Shown here: in pieces, positions 26,849 to 35,193 of the stretch
Numbering within the stretch: position 1 is the first letter of the stretch
Layout of the letters: each line of letters opens with the position of its first letter
From: Streptomyces sp. IMTB 2501
GTDB taxonomy: Bacteria > Actinomycetota > Actinomycetes > Streptomycetales > Streptomycetaceae
DNA length: 64,000 nt
Direction of reading: 5' to 3'
NCBI RefSeq assembly: GCF_001953885.1
Contig: NZ_MQUS01000022.1
Coordinates: 82,777-146,776 of the forward strand
The notes under the pieces: generated by a model
Database searches by the model: none
What the model saw: the letters and a program-made list of their open reading frames with translations, nothing else
Told to the model about the DNA's origin: nothing
Position numbers and translations under genes: made by a program

Positions 26849-27506
26849 TCAGGGCCGTTCCTGCCGAGCCTGCTTTTCCAAGGCGACGTGTCGGCCGACA
26901 TCACTCGGGGATGGTGCGGGCGCCGGCAGGGGAGGAGCGCCCTCGGGACGGAGTCCGTGCAGGTAGATGGCGATGTGCCGGGCGGCGAGGGCCGCGCCCG
27001 TCTCTCGTGGCAGGTGCGGCATCGGGCGGCAGGCCATGGCGGCAGCGGTGATCAGGTCTTCCGCGGTGATGTCGTCCCGTAGGACGCCCGCGGCGCGGCC
27101 GGCCGCGAGGATGTCATTCAGGGCGTCGAGGATGGCGTGCTGGAGCTGCTGGACCCGCGGATCATGGAGAACGGGGCCGCCGGCCAGCGGGAGGACGAGG
27201 CGCTCCCGCTGTTCGATCACATGCCGGAACAGCCGGTCCAATGCTCCGGCGGGATCCGACAGTTCCTCAAGGGCCGATTCCGCCGCTGCCAGACAGATGC
27301 CGAAGCCGTCGATGACGACCTGTCGGATCAGCGCGTCACGGTCGGGGAAACGGCGGTACAGGGTGCCCGCGCCCACTCCGGCGCGGTGCGCGATGTCGTC
27401 GAGGGCGACCGCTGTGCCCTGTTCTCGGAAGAGTTCGCAGGCGGCGGCGAGGATCCTCTCGCGGTTGCGTCGGGCATCGGCTCGCAGGGGCGGCTCACTG
27501 GTCACG
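26849..27506 (-). CDS. TetR-family transcriptional regulator
   Basis: A 218-residue regulator with an N-terminal DNA-binding domain (DARRNRERILAAACELFREQ, then LDDIAHRAGVGAGTLYRRFP with DRDALIR) and a helical ligand domain. GTG 27506 (VTSEPPLRADARRNR) is the likely start; a frame from 27559 would overlap the operator. It diverges from a cupin gene. A 32-base inverted repeat at 27526-27557 lies between the two starts and is almost certainly its operator. It probably represses both genes; the inducer is unknown. Confidence 0.88.
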
Positions 27507-27525
27507 CGACGATCGTAGGCGGTGA

Positions 27526-27557
27526 GCCCTATCCGGAGAATTTTCTCCGCATAGGGC
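27526..27557. promoter_or_regulatory. 32-bp inverted repeat, TetR operator
   Basis: The half-site GCCCTATCCGGAGAA is followed, after a TT centre, by TTCTCCGCATAGGGC. Of the 16 base pairs only the central one and one other mismatch. It is placed 19 bases from the tetR start and 58 bases from the cupin start, so occupancy would block both divergent promoters. The length suits a cooperative double-dimer TetR site of the QacR kind. Confidence 0.85.
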
Positions 27558-27615
27558 ATAGGCTGGGGACCGCTACTCGGCGTGGCCTCATGCGGCCGAC
27601 AAGGAGGAATCGCCC

Positions 27616-28134
27616 ATGTCCGCTGACCGTTTCATTCTGCTGAAGCACGGGGAGACACGGCAGACCCGGATCCCATTGCCGCCCGGCTTCGGAGTCAAGG
27701 TCGCCACCGACGACAGCGAAGGTCGGCTGGCAGTCCTGGAGAACCGGCTGGACGTTGACATCCCGCCCCATGTCCACGAGCTGATGGACGAGTTCGTCTA
27801 TGTGCTGGAAGGCGAGATGGAGATCGACTTCCAGGGCACGACTCACCGGCTGACACCCGGCATGTGCGCTCTCCTGCCGCACGGCATACCCCACGCCATG
27901 CGCAACGCGTCCCAACCGCCCGCTCGGGCACTGCAGATCTCCACGCCGGGCGGCTGGGACCAGTTCTTGGAGGATCTCTTCGCAGCCGGACCCGCCGCCA
28001 GGACCGCCGAGGGCGCGATGGACCTGGAGAAGGTCAACGTCATCGGCGAGCGCTACGGCATGCGGTACACCAAGGGCACGATGGCCTTGGACCAGGGACT
28101 GTCCGACGAGTCGCGTGACTGCGGAGCGTGCTGA
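27616..28134 (+). CDS. cupin-domain protein
   Basis: A 172-residue protein with an excellent AAGGAGG site before ATG 27616. The cupin barrel is marked by DIPPHVHELMDEFVYVLEGE (motif 1 with metal-ligand His and Glu) and by a second motif LLPHGIPHAMRNAS. The C-terminal part includes GGWDQFLEDLF and KVNVIGERYGMRY. It could be a dioxygenase, an isomerase or a small-molecule-binding protein, possibly linked to quercetin or polyketide chemistry as similar proteins are. Divergent from a TetR gene with a shared operator, it is likely induced by that regulator's ligand. Confidence 0.85.
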   Translation: MSADRFILLKHGETRQTRIPLPPGFGVKVATDDSEGRLAVLENRLDVDIPPHVHELMDEFVYVLEGEMEIDFQGTTHRLTPGMCALLPHGIPHAMRNASQPPARALQISTPGGWDQFLEDLFAAGPAARTAEGAMDLEKVNVIGERYGMRYTKGTMALDQGLSDESRDCGAC

Positions 28135-28159
28135 TCGTTCCGGTCGGCGTGGGCGGGGT

Positions 28160-29035
28160 GATTTACCGAATGAGGAATGGGCTCGGCTTGGGCCGTGCTT
28201 GCCGAAGAACGTCGGCCGGGGCGGGCGTTGGAAGAACCATCGTGAGGTGATCACGGGATCCTGTTCCGCCTGAGGACCGGTATCCCCTGGCGGGATCTGC
28301 CGTCTCGATTCGGGAGGTGGAAGACGGTATACGGCAGGCATCGCCGCTGGCCGGCGGATGGAACGTGGGGCAGGGTTCTGCGGGCCGTCCAGGCCGATGC
28401 CGACGCGGAGAGTGGCATCGGCTGAAAGATGGTGAGCGTGGACTCGACCGTGTGTGGCGTGCTCACCAGCAGGCCGCCGGCGCACGCAAGCAGGCGCCGC
28501 GGAAGCCCGGCAAGCGCACGCGGGCCCGCCCAGCACCGTCCGGATGAAGGCCTCGGCCGCTCACGCGGCGGGCTGACAACGTAGATCCACTTGACTGGTG
28601 CAGGCGGGCTGTGGCCGTTGGCCATGCTGGTCACGCCCGGACAATGGGGCGGCGTCCCGCAGATGATTCCGGTCCTGGAATGCGTTCGCGTGCCCCGTCC
28701 GGCCGACGGCCATCGCCGCACTCGTCCGGACCACCTGAGCGGCGACAGAGCTTACTCATCACGCCACAACCGCCGTTACCTGCGGCGTCGGCAGATCAAG
28801 CACACCATCCCCGAACGCCGTGATCAGCGGGTCCATCGCAGTCGCCGTGGCCGTAACGGTGCTAGGCCCACCGGCTTTGACCCGGCACGCCATGCCCGCA
28901 GGAACGAAGTCGAGCGGCTGATCGACCGGCTGAAGATCTTCCGGGCCGTGGCCACGTGCTTTGACAAGAGGGCGTTCGTCTTTCACGCCACCGTGACCGT
29001 TGCCGCCGTGCGCCTTTGGCTCCGGCCCCTGACTA
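28160..29035 (+). pseudogene. IS5-family transposase, multiple frameshifts
   Basis: Fragments in different frames reconstruct an IS5-type transposase: EEWARLGPCLPKNVGRGGRW and KNHREVI near 28165-28245, LFRLRTGIPWRDLPSRFGRW at 28260-28320, YGRHRRWPADGTWGRVLRAV, MVSVDSTVCGVL near 28430, and from 28591 LWPLAMLVTPGQWGGVPQM, RPDHLSGDRAYSSRHNRRYL, IKHTIPERRDQ, NEVERLIDRLKIFRAVATCF and DKRAFVFHATVTVAAVRLWL. At least three frameshifts or stops separate them. It has no function. Confidence 0.8.
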
Positions 29036-29617
29036 GCCGTCCACCAACGCGGACACCAGGCGCGCCATAGGGGCCCGTGGGTCAGGTGTGCCCGGCCAGC
29101 TCGTCATCAGGAGGTGGTGGGCGGTGCCGACGATGGCGAGGGCCACCGTGCACGGATCGACGGTCTCCGTCACCCGGCCAAGCCCCTGCTCGGCCTTCAG
29201 ATAGCCGGTGATGGCCTCCTGGATCGCACTGAAACCGGGTGCCCCGCCTTCCAGGGCCTCACGGATACGCAGTGCGGCGGCGGGGCGGGTCATGGCGAGG
29301 CCCGAGATGGCGGGGCCACCGGAGTCGAACAGTGCGAGGGCGACGGCCTCGAGGTTCCGTGCCACCGTGCCCTGCCCGGCGAGCCCCGAAAGTGCCTGTG
29401 CCTTCGCCGCCGTCCGCGCGAACCGGTCGAGGCAGAGCTCGGCCACGAACTCGTCGAACCCCGCGAAGTGCGCATGCAACAGCCCCTTGGCACAGCCCGC
29501 TTCAGTCGTGACGGACCGGCTGGTGAGTGCGCCGGGCCCGTCCCTTTCCACGACGCGCTCGGCGGCCGCGAACAGCCGCTCGCGTACGTCCGGCGTCGCC
29601 ACTCCACGCGGTGACAT
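29033..29617 (-). CDS. TetR-family transcriptional regulator
   Basis: A 194-residue regulator starting at ATG 29617 with GAGAGG upstream. The DNA-binding region reads RERLFAAAERVVERDGPGAL, then TSRSVTTEAGCAKGLLHAHF and AGFDEFVAE. It diverges from a methyltransferase gene. Two inverted TGGGC-type repeats lie between them (29690-29726) and are the likely operators. Its 3' end overlaps the last bases of the broken IS5 transposase. Confidence 0.87.
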   Translation of the reverse strand: MSPRGVATPDVRERLFAAAERVVERDGPGALTSRSVTTEAGCAKGLLHAHFAGFDEFVAELCLDRFARTAAKAQALSGLAGQGTVARNLEAVALALFDSGGPAISGLAMTRPAAALRIREALEGGAPGFSAIQEAITGYLKAEQGLGRVTETVDPCTVALAIVGTAHHLLMTSWPGTPDPRAPMARLVSALVDG

Positions 29618-29689
29618 GGGCCTCTCTTCCGTTCCGCCTCCGCCGCCCTGAAAGGGGCACAGCCCCTGGATGGTAGCGGGCATTGCCAG

Positions 29690-29726
29690 TTTGGGCATGC
29701 GCCCATACTATTTGGGCGTATGCCCA
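29690..29726. promoter_or_regulatory. tandem palindromic operators between tetR and methyltransferase
   Basis: Two adjacent dyads are visible: GGGCATGCGCCC and TGGGCGTATGCCCA, separated by ATACTATT. The pair as a whole is also roughly symmetrical (TTGGGCAT ... ATGCCCA). This is a typical arrangement of TetR-type operators covering both divergent promoters. Confidence 0.75.
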
Positions 29727-29755
29727 TTCTCCGCCGTCCACCACAGGAGGCACCC

Positions 29756-30622
29756 GTGCCGGACATCATCAACATCGAGCAGGCACAGGCATGGAACGGC
29801 CCCGAAGGAGCCCACTGGGCCCGCAACCAGGACCGCTGGAACGCCGTGAACGAGGGGTTCAACGAGCCGCTCCTCGACGCCGCCGCAATCACCCGGCATC
29901 ACCGGACCCTCGACCTCGGCTGCGGCTCCGGGCAGACCACACGCCTCGCCGCGCTCCGGGCGCCCCAAGGGCGCGCGCTGGGCCTCGACCTGTCCGGCCC
30001 GATGCTGGCCGAGGCACAGGCCTGCGCGGAGCGGGAGGGCATCGCCAACGTCTCTTTCACACAAGGCGACGCGCAGGCATACCCCTTTGAGGCGGGTGCG
30101 TTCGACGCGGCGATCAGCCGCTACGGCGTGATGTTCTTCGCCGACCCCGTAGCGGCCTTCGGCAACGTCGCCCAGGCACTGAGGCCCGGCGGGCGTCTGG
30201 CGTTCGTCTGCCCGGCCGATGCCACGCTCAACGAGTGGGTGGCGGCGATGGCATCACTGCGCGACTTTCTGCCGGTCGGCGACTTCGGGCAGCCCGGGCT
30301 GCCCGGCATGTTCTCGCTGGCCGCCCCGGACCACATCCGCGACGTCCTCACCGCGGCCGGCTTCACCAACATCACCGTCAACCAGGCGCAGGCGTACGGA
30401 GCGTGGGGGCACGGAGCCGAGGACGCGGCGGAGTTCCTGCTGGCAACGGGACCCGGTCGCCATCTGATGGAGCAGGCCGACGCAACCGCACAGGCCCGCG
30501 CCCGCCGCACCCTGACGGACCATCTGCACGACCACGAGGCGGCGGACGGCACCGTCCGGCTGCGCAGCACGGCGTGGCTGGTCACGGCGGACCGCCCGGC
30601 CAACCCGTCGGACAGGCCTTAG
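29756..30622 (+). CDS. class I SAM-dependent methyltransferase
   Basis: A 288-residue enzyme from GTG 29756, which follows AGGAGG; the frame extends to an ATG at 29720 that lies within the operator. SAM-binding motif I is LDLGCGSGQTTRLAAL, motif II includes LGLDLSGPML, motif III is FTQGDAQAYPF and the post-motif is FDAAISRYGVMFF. The N-terminal NIEQAQAWNGPEGAHWARNQ is typical of actinomycete UbiE/COQ5-like methyltransferases. The substrate is unknown. It is probably repressed by the divergent TetR regulator. Confidence 0.9.
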   Translation: MPDIINIEQAQAWNGPEGAHWARNQDRWNAVNEGFNEPLLDAAAITRHHRTLDLGCGSGQTTRLAALRAPQGRALGLDLSGPMLAEAQACAEREGIANVSFTQGDAQAYPFEAGAFDAAISRYGVMFFADPVAAFGNVAQALRPGGRLAFVCPADATLNEWVAAMASLRDFLPVGDFGQPGLPGMFSLAAPDHIRDVLTAAGFTNITVNQAQAYGAWGHGAEDAAEFLLATGPGRHLMEQADATAQARARRTLTDHLHDHEAADGTVRLRSTAWLVTADRPANPSDRP

Positions 30623-30714
30623 GTGTATTGACCCGAAGCATTGTTCACACGGCTGATGGGTGGCCGGGCGCCGAGTACTCCACCGCGCGCAGTGTCACGC
30701 ACATCTGCTCAGCG

Positions 30715-31041
30715 ATGTGCCGGTTGGTCGTCCTTTGGGCTGCGGCCAGCGTTCCCGCCGAGCCGATCCCCGACCACGTCAAGAGGGGTCAGTTCGAGGT
30801 CAGCGGTATCGTCAAGACGGGCGACGACGAGCGCGAGCGCGGCACACGACGGGCCGCACCTCTGCGCATCGACGGCAGCAGGGGCGACTGGGACGAGATC
30901 GAGGAACTCAGGCTGGCCGACGTGCTCACCGAGGACGCGTTCGAGGACCACTTCATCGACGACATCATCGTGGCGGACATCGGCGAAGGCACCGACGGAT
31001 GGGAATTCCCCGGTGCCTCGTACTTGGTCGAGCTCAGGTAA
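30715..31041 (+). CDS. hypothetical protein
   Basis: A frame of 108 codons from ATG 30715 reads MCRLVVLWAAASVPAEPIP, then an acidic body with QFEVSGIVKTGDDERERGT and WDEIEELRLADVLTEDAFED, ending in GWEFPGASYLVELR. The acidic, regular C-terminal half looks like real protein. The N-terminus is doubtful and no ribosome site is clear, so this may be a fragment of a larger lost gene. Not recognised. Confidence 0.4.
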   Translation: MCRLVVLWAAASVPAEPIPDHVKRGQFEVSGIVKTGDDERERGTRRAAPLRIDGSRGDWDEIEELRLADVLTEDAFEDHFIDDIIVADIGEGTDGWEFPGASYLVELR

Positions 31042-31497
31042 CAGATCCCGCCGGACCGCCGCGCCGACTCCTGGTCGTACCGTGTGAGGGGTAGCTCTTG
31101 CGGGCAGACGCACGGACGTCGTGACGGGTTGGGTGCTGGACCCCGAACGGTGATCAAACCGACCGGGGGCATCGAGGCTTTCTCGGTGAAGATCATTTTG
31201 TGCCGTTGAGAACGAGTGTGACGCGGGCTGTGTCGTCGATTCTGCTGGGACAGAGGGTGGCGTGCTTGAGGGTTTTCCGGCGTTCCTTCAGTTCCGCGCG
31301 GTCCGCTCGCCGCGTGTCCTTGCGTGTCTGATCTGCGCATTCGTGGCGCGGTTCGTTGGTCCGGGGCGGTCTCGGTGCGGACTTTGGTGCCTTGTTCCTG
31401 GACCGGCAGAACCCCTCGGCAAGGTTCGTCGTCCCAGGTTGGGAAGGAACTTTCGGGTTTCCGCCTCGACAACTGCCGCCCAACCGAAACGGCGAGG
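31042..31497. other. intergenic stretch, nothing recognised
   Basis: No frame here has a start with a ribosome site or a motif I know. A basic minus-strand patch (DTRRADRAELKERRKTLK, about 31230-31320) may be decayed coding sequence. Confidence 0.3.
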
Positions 31498-32061
31498 TCA
31501 GAGGTTGGGGTTGATCGGCGTGCTGCTGTCGGAGTGGTGCCAGTCGAACCGCTGGTAGATGCTGGCGCTTGCGCCGGGTGTGGAGCCCATGAGGTGGTAT
31601 GAGCCGCGAGGTCCCGGCATGCCTGTGGCGAGAAGGCATGCGTTGGCGGAGTTGCAGAGGCTGTGGTCCCAGCCGAGTGTCCAGCGCTGGTTCGGGTCGT
31701 TACCGTTGCAGTCGTAGGCGCGGGCGTCGGGTCCGTCGCTGGGCCCATTGGCGACGTGGGCCCACAGGCATCGGCCGTCGTTCGTGCTGTGGATGAGGCC
31801 GTCCTGGCCCCAGAACCAGAACTGGTTCCACGTGCCCATGCACGGTTTGATGACGACCGGCCGGCCGTTGCCGTTGATTTGCCGGTACTCGTCCATGCAG
31901 AAGTAGGTTCCGTTGTCGGACGGCGGCTTGTAGAGGGCGGCGAGGAACCCGTAGGCGTAGGGCTGCGGGTTGGCCGGGTCCGCGTGTGCGGCGGTGGGCA
32001 CGGCGAAGCCCAGGCCAAGTGCGAGGGCCAGGGGTACGAGGATCCTTCTGATGCGCTTCAC
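31498..32061 (-). CDS. secreted ricin-B-lectin-like protein
   Basis: A 187-residue exported protein. GTG 32061 (VKRIRRILVPLALALGLGF) has AAGGAAG eight bases upstream and begins directly with the signal peptide, cleaved after AAHA near residue 28. The mature part has beta-trefoil features: Cys pairs (YFCMDEYRQ, VIKPCMGTWNQFWFWG, RCLWAHV, DCNGNDPNQRWTLG, SLCNSANACLL) and QxW-like motifs. It probably binds carbohydrate outside the cell. No catalytic domain is present. It faces an integrative-element relic. Confidence 0.75.
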   Translation of the reverse strand: MKRIRRILVPLALALGLGFAVPTAAHADPANPQPYAYGFLAALYKPPSDNGTYFCMDEYRQINGNGRPVVIKPCMGTWNQFWFWGQDGLIHSTNDGRCLWAHVANGPSDGPDARAYDCNGNDPNQRWTLGWDHSLCNSANACLLATGMPGPRGSYHLMGSTPGASASIYQRFDWHHSDSSTPINPNL

Positions 32062-32584
32062 CAGTTCAACTTCCTTTGCAGGATGCATCGTTGAGTCGAG
32101 CGAGCGGCTCGAACGGTAGCCGAACAAAGTGGAGGATCACCAGGAACTCTTCACAAATCTCTCGCAGTTCCGGCCAATTGAAGCCAGTTCAGAACGGCAG
32201 GAATTCCCGGATCCGGAGGGAGTGACGGTTGAGCTCGTCACCTCTGCGGACCAGGCGGATACCGGTGGCGATCCGTCCCGGATCATGTCCGGTCCCACGA
32301 GGCCGCAACGGCCTGAGAGTGGGGGAGTACGCGGCGGTCAGCCCCGTGGCATCGGCAAGATCCGCCACCAACCGAGCCCGGTAGGCCGCGCTGTCCAGGA
32401 GCGCATGCTGCACACCCGCCGGTATGCCTCCATGATCACTTTTCGTAGGCGATCCGCCCCGAGCCGATCCCGAAGGGTCTCAACCTGCCTCAGGTCATGG
32501 GAGTGTGAGAACAGCTCAGTAATGAGGCCTGGATGGGGGAGCGGCGCGTGGCTGCGGGGAGCGGTGCGATACCCAGCTGATCCG
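32062..32584. other. decayed stretch, possible minus-strand gene relic
   Basis: The minus strand holds coding-like pieces in two frames, LFSHSHDLRQVETLRDRLGA with DRLRKVIMEAYRR, and ALLDSAAYRARLVADLADA, which join if one base is skipped near 32410. I do not recognise the product. Confidence 0.3.
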
Positions 32585-32775
32585 AGCGCATCGGTGCTTG
32601 TCGGTGTGGTTGTGTCAGGTGCCTTGATCATCGCCGGTATCGGATTCGCCGCCTCGTATGCGGCGGCCGCGAACTGGCCGTCAAGAAGGGCTTCGGAAAC
32701 TTCTCCTACGTCTTCCCGGTCGGCATCGACGCCGGCATCTGTGTCCTCCTGGCCTCGGACCCTCTGCTGACACCT
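32585..32775 (+). pseudogene. DUF2637 (SpdB-like) membrane protein relic of an integrative element
   Basis: One frame reads VGVVVSGALIIAGIGFAASY. After a one-base shift the next reads ELAVKKGFGNFSYVFPVGID and AGICVLLASDPLLTP. These are the conserved membrane segments of DUF2637 proteins found beside spread and transfer genes on Streptomyces conjugative and integrative elements. The 3' half is replaced by IS110-type sequence. Confidence 0.6.
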
Positions 32776-32784
32776 GGAGTCGTA

Positions 32785-33100
32785 TCCCTTTCCCGCTGCT
32801 TGGAGCGCGGTGAAGATGTCCTCGCCCAGGCGCTCGGCCATGCGCGGGTCCTTGGGCCGCAGGATGGTGATCGGCTGGTGGGGTCCGGCTTTGCGGATCG
32901 CCTGGGGCGAGCCGAAGCGTTCGAGCAGCCAGAGCACGGCCGGGTGCTGGACGCGCGGGCCGAGCACCCGCTCCAGCGAGGGATGGATCTGGGTGAGCAG
33001 GCCGCGCAGCCGGTTCGCGACCCGGGTGACCTCGCCCGCCAGGTCGTCGTCGAAGCCCTGATCATGTGCAGCTCGGCGGCGCTTACAGGGCCTGGTGCCA
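32785..33100 (-). pseudogene. IS110-family transposase fragment
   Basis: The minus strand reads HDQGFDDDLAGEVTRVANRL, then RGLLTQIHPSLERVLGPRVQ, LLERFGSPQAIRKAG and RPKDPRMAERLGEDIFTALQ. This is the central helical region of IS110-type (DEDD) transposases. Both the N-terminal DEDD domain and the C-terminal transposase_20 domain are missing. Confidence 0.75.
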
Positions 33101-33118
33101 CAGTGAAAGCGCACCAAC

Positions 33119-33260
33119 CATGTCCTCGCGTGCGTTCGGCTCCCGTACCAGGGAACTGGTCGGGCTGGCCATGCCCAAGGAGATGATCCTGTCCAACCAG
33201 CGCAAGCACTACCCCGGCATCGGACTGCTCACCGACGAGGAAAGGGGCGCAGGCGCATGA
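33119..33260 (+). pseudogene. 3' remnant of an integrative-element gene
   Basis: The frame ending at 33260 reads TRELVGLAMPKEMILSNQRK, then HYPGIGLLTDEERGAGA, and its stop overlaps the ATG of the next gene (ATGA), as in coupled operons. The 5' part is replaced by IS110-type sequence. The product is not recognised, but the context with DUF2637 suggests a mobile-element operon. Confidence 0.4.
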
Positions 33261-33642
33261 GCTCCTTGATGAGCGCGGACGAGATCAGCCACGAGACCAG
33301 CATCGTCTGGCTGGAGGACATCGACACCCTCGACTACGTCCGCCAGGGCCTGGACCGGCTGCCCACCCGCAGGGGCAAGCCCGCCTACCACCGGGACGGC
33401 CCCATGGTCGGTTACGACCTCCTCGGCCCTGGCGCCAGGGACTCCCGGGCCTCCGATACCTTCCGCCGACGCGTCTTCTGGTTCCTGCCCCACGACCGCG
33501 ACAGCTGGCCCGGCGACCTCTATGCCGAAGGCGCCCCGTCGAGGGGGTCGATCCCCGCACCATCGAGGCCCGTGTCAAGGGCTACAAGACCGGGCGCAAC
33601 GAAGGCGGCCCGCCCCCACCGCTATGCAGGAACTCGGCATGA
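33257..33642 (+). pseudogene. hypothetical mobile-element protein, frameshifted
   Basis: ATG 33257 overlaps the previous stop. The frame reads SADEISHETSIVWLEDIDTL, then DYVRQGLDRLPTRRGKPAYH, and FRRRVFWFLPHDRDSWPGDL. Near 33535 a one-base shift is needed to continue VEGVDPRTIEARVKGYKTGR and stop at 33640-33642; without it the frame runs into Arg/Pro-rich nonsense. I cannot name the family. It is probably a leftover accessory gene of the same element. Confidence 0.45.
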
Positions 33643-33711
33643 CGCTCCCGCTGTGACGTGCTCCCTGGGCTCCAGGCCAGGGAGCACGTCAAGTCATTCA
33701 GGCACAGCGCG

Positions 33712-35193
33712 TCAGTCAAGCATCAGCGCGGCGTCCCATGGGCTGGACGGGTTTCGTCCGGTGGCGTAGGTGTGGAGGGCGAGTGCGATGCCGGCGGCGC
33801 CTTCCAGGAAGCCAGGGCGGTGCGGTGGTACGGGCTGTCCGGTCATCAGCGCGGGGCGGTCGTGGGAGAACCCGTAGGGCAGGCCGGGGTCATAGGCGTC
33901 GATCAGTCGGCGGGCCAGGCCGGGCAGGAGCCTGGCCAGGCCTGCGTCGGCGCTGTCGTCCGCCATCCGCCAGGCGATCTGCAGCAGTCCGGCCCACCCG
34001 TGGCAGAGCGAACCGTTCCCGACTTGGTGGGGTGTCAGAGAGAGCAGTGTGCCGGTGAGCGACTGGGTTGCCGTGTCCCGCCATTCGGGTTGGTCGAGGG
34101 CGCGGCCGGCCAGGTAGAGGGCTCGGGCCACACCCGGGGTGCCGTAACACCAACCGGCCGCGGTGAGCCGGGCTTCAGAATCGGTCCCCGGGGAACCGGC
34201 GACGAAGTCGTCGAACCCGACCACCCGCGGCCAGCGTCCTCCGTCGAGGCGGAGGGACAGGACGTGCTCGACCATCACGTGGATGGCCTCCGACTGGCCC
34301 GGCACGCGCACCCCGGACTCGTGGGCGAGCGAGAGCAGGGCCAGTGGGCCGCATATGCCGTGCGCTGCCCCGAGGTTGAGGTGGCCGCGGGGGAAGCGGA
34401 TGTCGGGCTGGAGGGAGGGGCCTGTGGGCACCCACCAGCCCGGCACATCGAATCCGTGGGCGCGCACCGGGCGGACCAGCCGAACCAGGTAGGACAGGGA
34501 CTCGGTGAGCGCCTCCGGATCACCGTCCCCGCGCAGCAACAGGTAGCGGCCGATGCCGGTGACGCCGCTGATGGTGTCGTAGGTGCGCATGGCCACGCCG
34601 GCGTGCCCGGCGTCAAGGCGTGCCGACTCCGCGTCGAGGATGGTGCGCAGGCCGGCAGTGATCCGTTCGTCAAGCTGGTTCAGGATGGTGGCGTAGTCCT
34701 GCGGACGGTGTCGCGTCACGCGGGCCGCGAAGGCCAGAGAGGTCGCTCCGTCGTAGAGGCCCACGCCGGGTTGGGAGCCCAACGTGGACAGGGCGGTGGC
34801 CAGGTGGGCGTGGGCGGTGATGCGCAAGGCGGGCGCCGCGTGGGACAGCTCCCCGTAGAGGAGCGCGACCCCGCTGTGTCCCGCTGCCAGGGTTGGACCG
34901 GACACGGGTGGCTGCGGTGTTCCCGTGCTCGGCGATTTCGCCGTGTCGACGCCGGTAGTGGCCGTTACGACGGTTTGGTCCTGGCGGTTGAGCCGCTCGG
35001 CCAGTTCGGCCACGATCCGCTGGGCTCGGCCCCGCGTCACGGCGTCGCCGGCGACAGCGTCACCGTCCGGCGGTGCGTTGTCGGCCATCGCGCTTCCGCC
35101 CGGGACGGCATCACCGCGGGCGGAAGCCCTCCGGGCGGCGGCATCGGACGTGTCAACGGGCGGTGCTCCGTTCGGTATGTGCTGTCCCGTCAT
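33712..35193 (-). CDS. lanC: lanthionine synthetase C (LanC) cyclase
   Basis: A 493-residue class I lanthipeptide cyclase that adds Cys thiols to dehydrated Ser/Thr residues. The zinc ligands are visible: C349 in GWCYGTPG, and C397-H398 in GSLCHGWAG; the H279-G pair of AAHGICGP is also present. The seven-helix barrel spans about residues 100-480. The first ~100 residues are a low-complexity extension not usual in LanC. Its ATG at 35193 overlaps the LanB stop (ATGA), so translation is coupled. The gene is third on the minus strand after lanA and lanB. Confidence 0.92.
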   Translation of the reverse strand: MTGQHIPNGAPPVDTSDAAARRASARGDAVPGGSAMADNAPPDGDAVAGDAVTRGRAQRIVAELAERLNRQDQTVVTATTGVDTAKSPSTGTPQPPVSGPTLAAGHSGVALLYGELSHAAPALRITAHAHLATALSTLGSQPGVGLYDGATSLAFAARVTRHRPQDYATILNQLDERITAGLRTILDAESARLDAGHAGVAMRTYDTISGVTGIGRYLLLRGDGDPEALTESLSYLVRLVRPVRAHGFDVPGWWVPTGPSLQPDIRFPRGHLNLGAAHGICGPLALLSLAHESGVRVPGQSEAIHVMVEHVLSLRLDGGRWPRVVGFDDFVAGSPGTDSEARLTAAGWCYGTPGVARALYLAGRALDQPEWRDTATQSLTGTLLSLTPHQVGNGSLCHGWAGLLQIAWRMADDSADAGLARLLPGLARRLIDAYDPGLPYGFSHDRPALMTGQPVPPHRPGFLEGAAGIALALHTYATGRNPSSPWDAALMLD

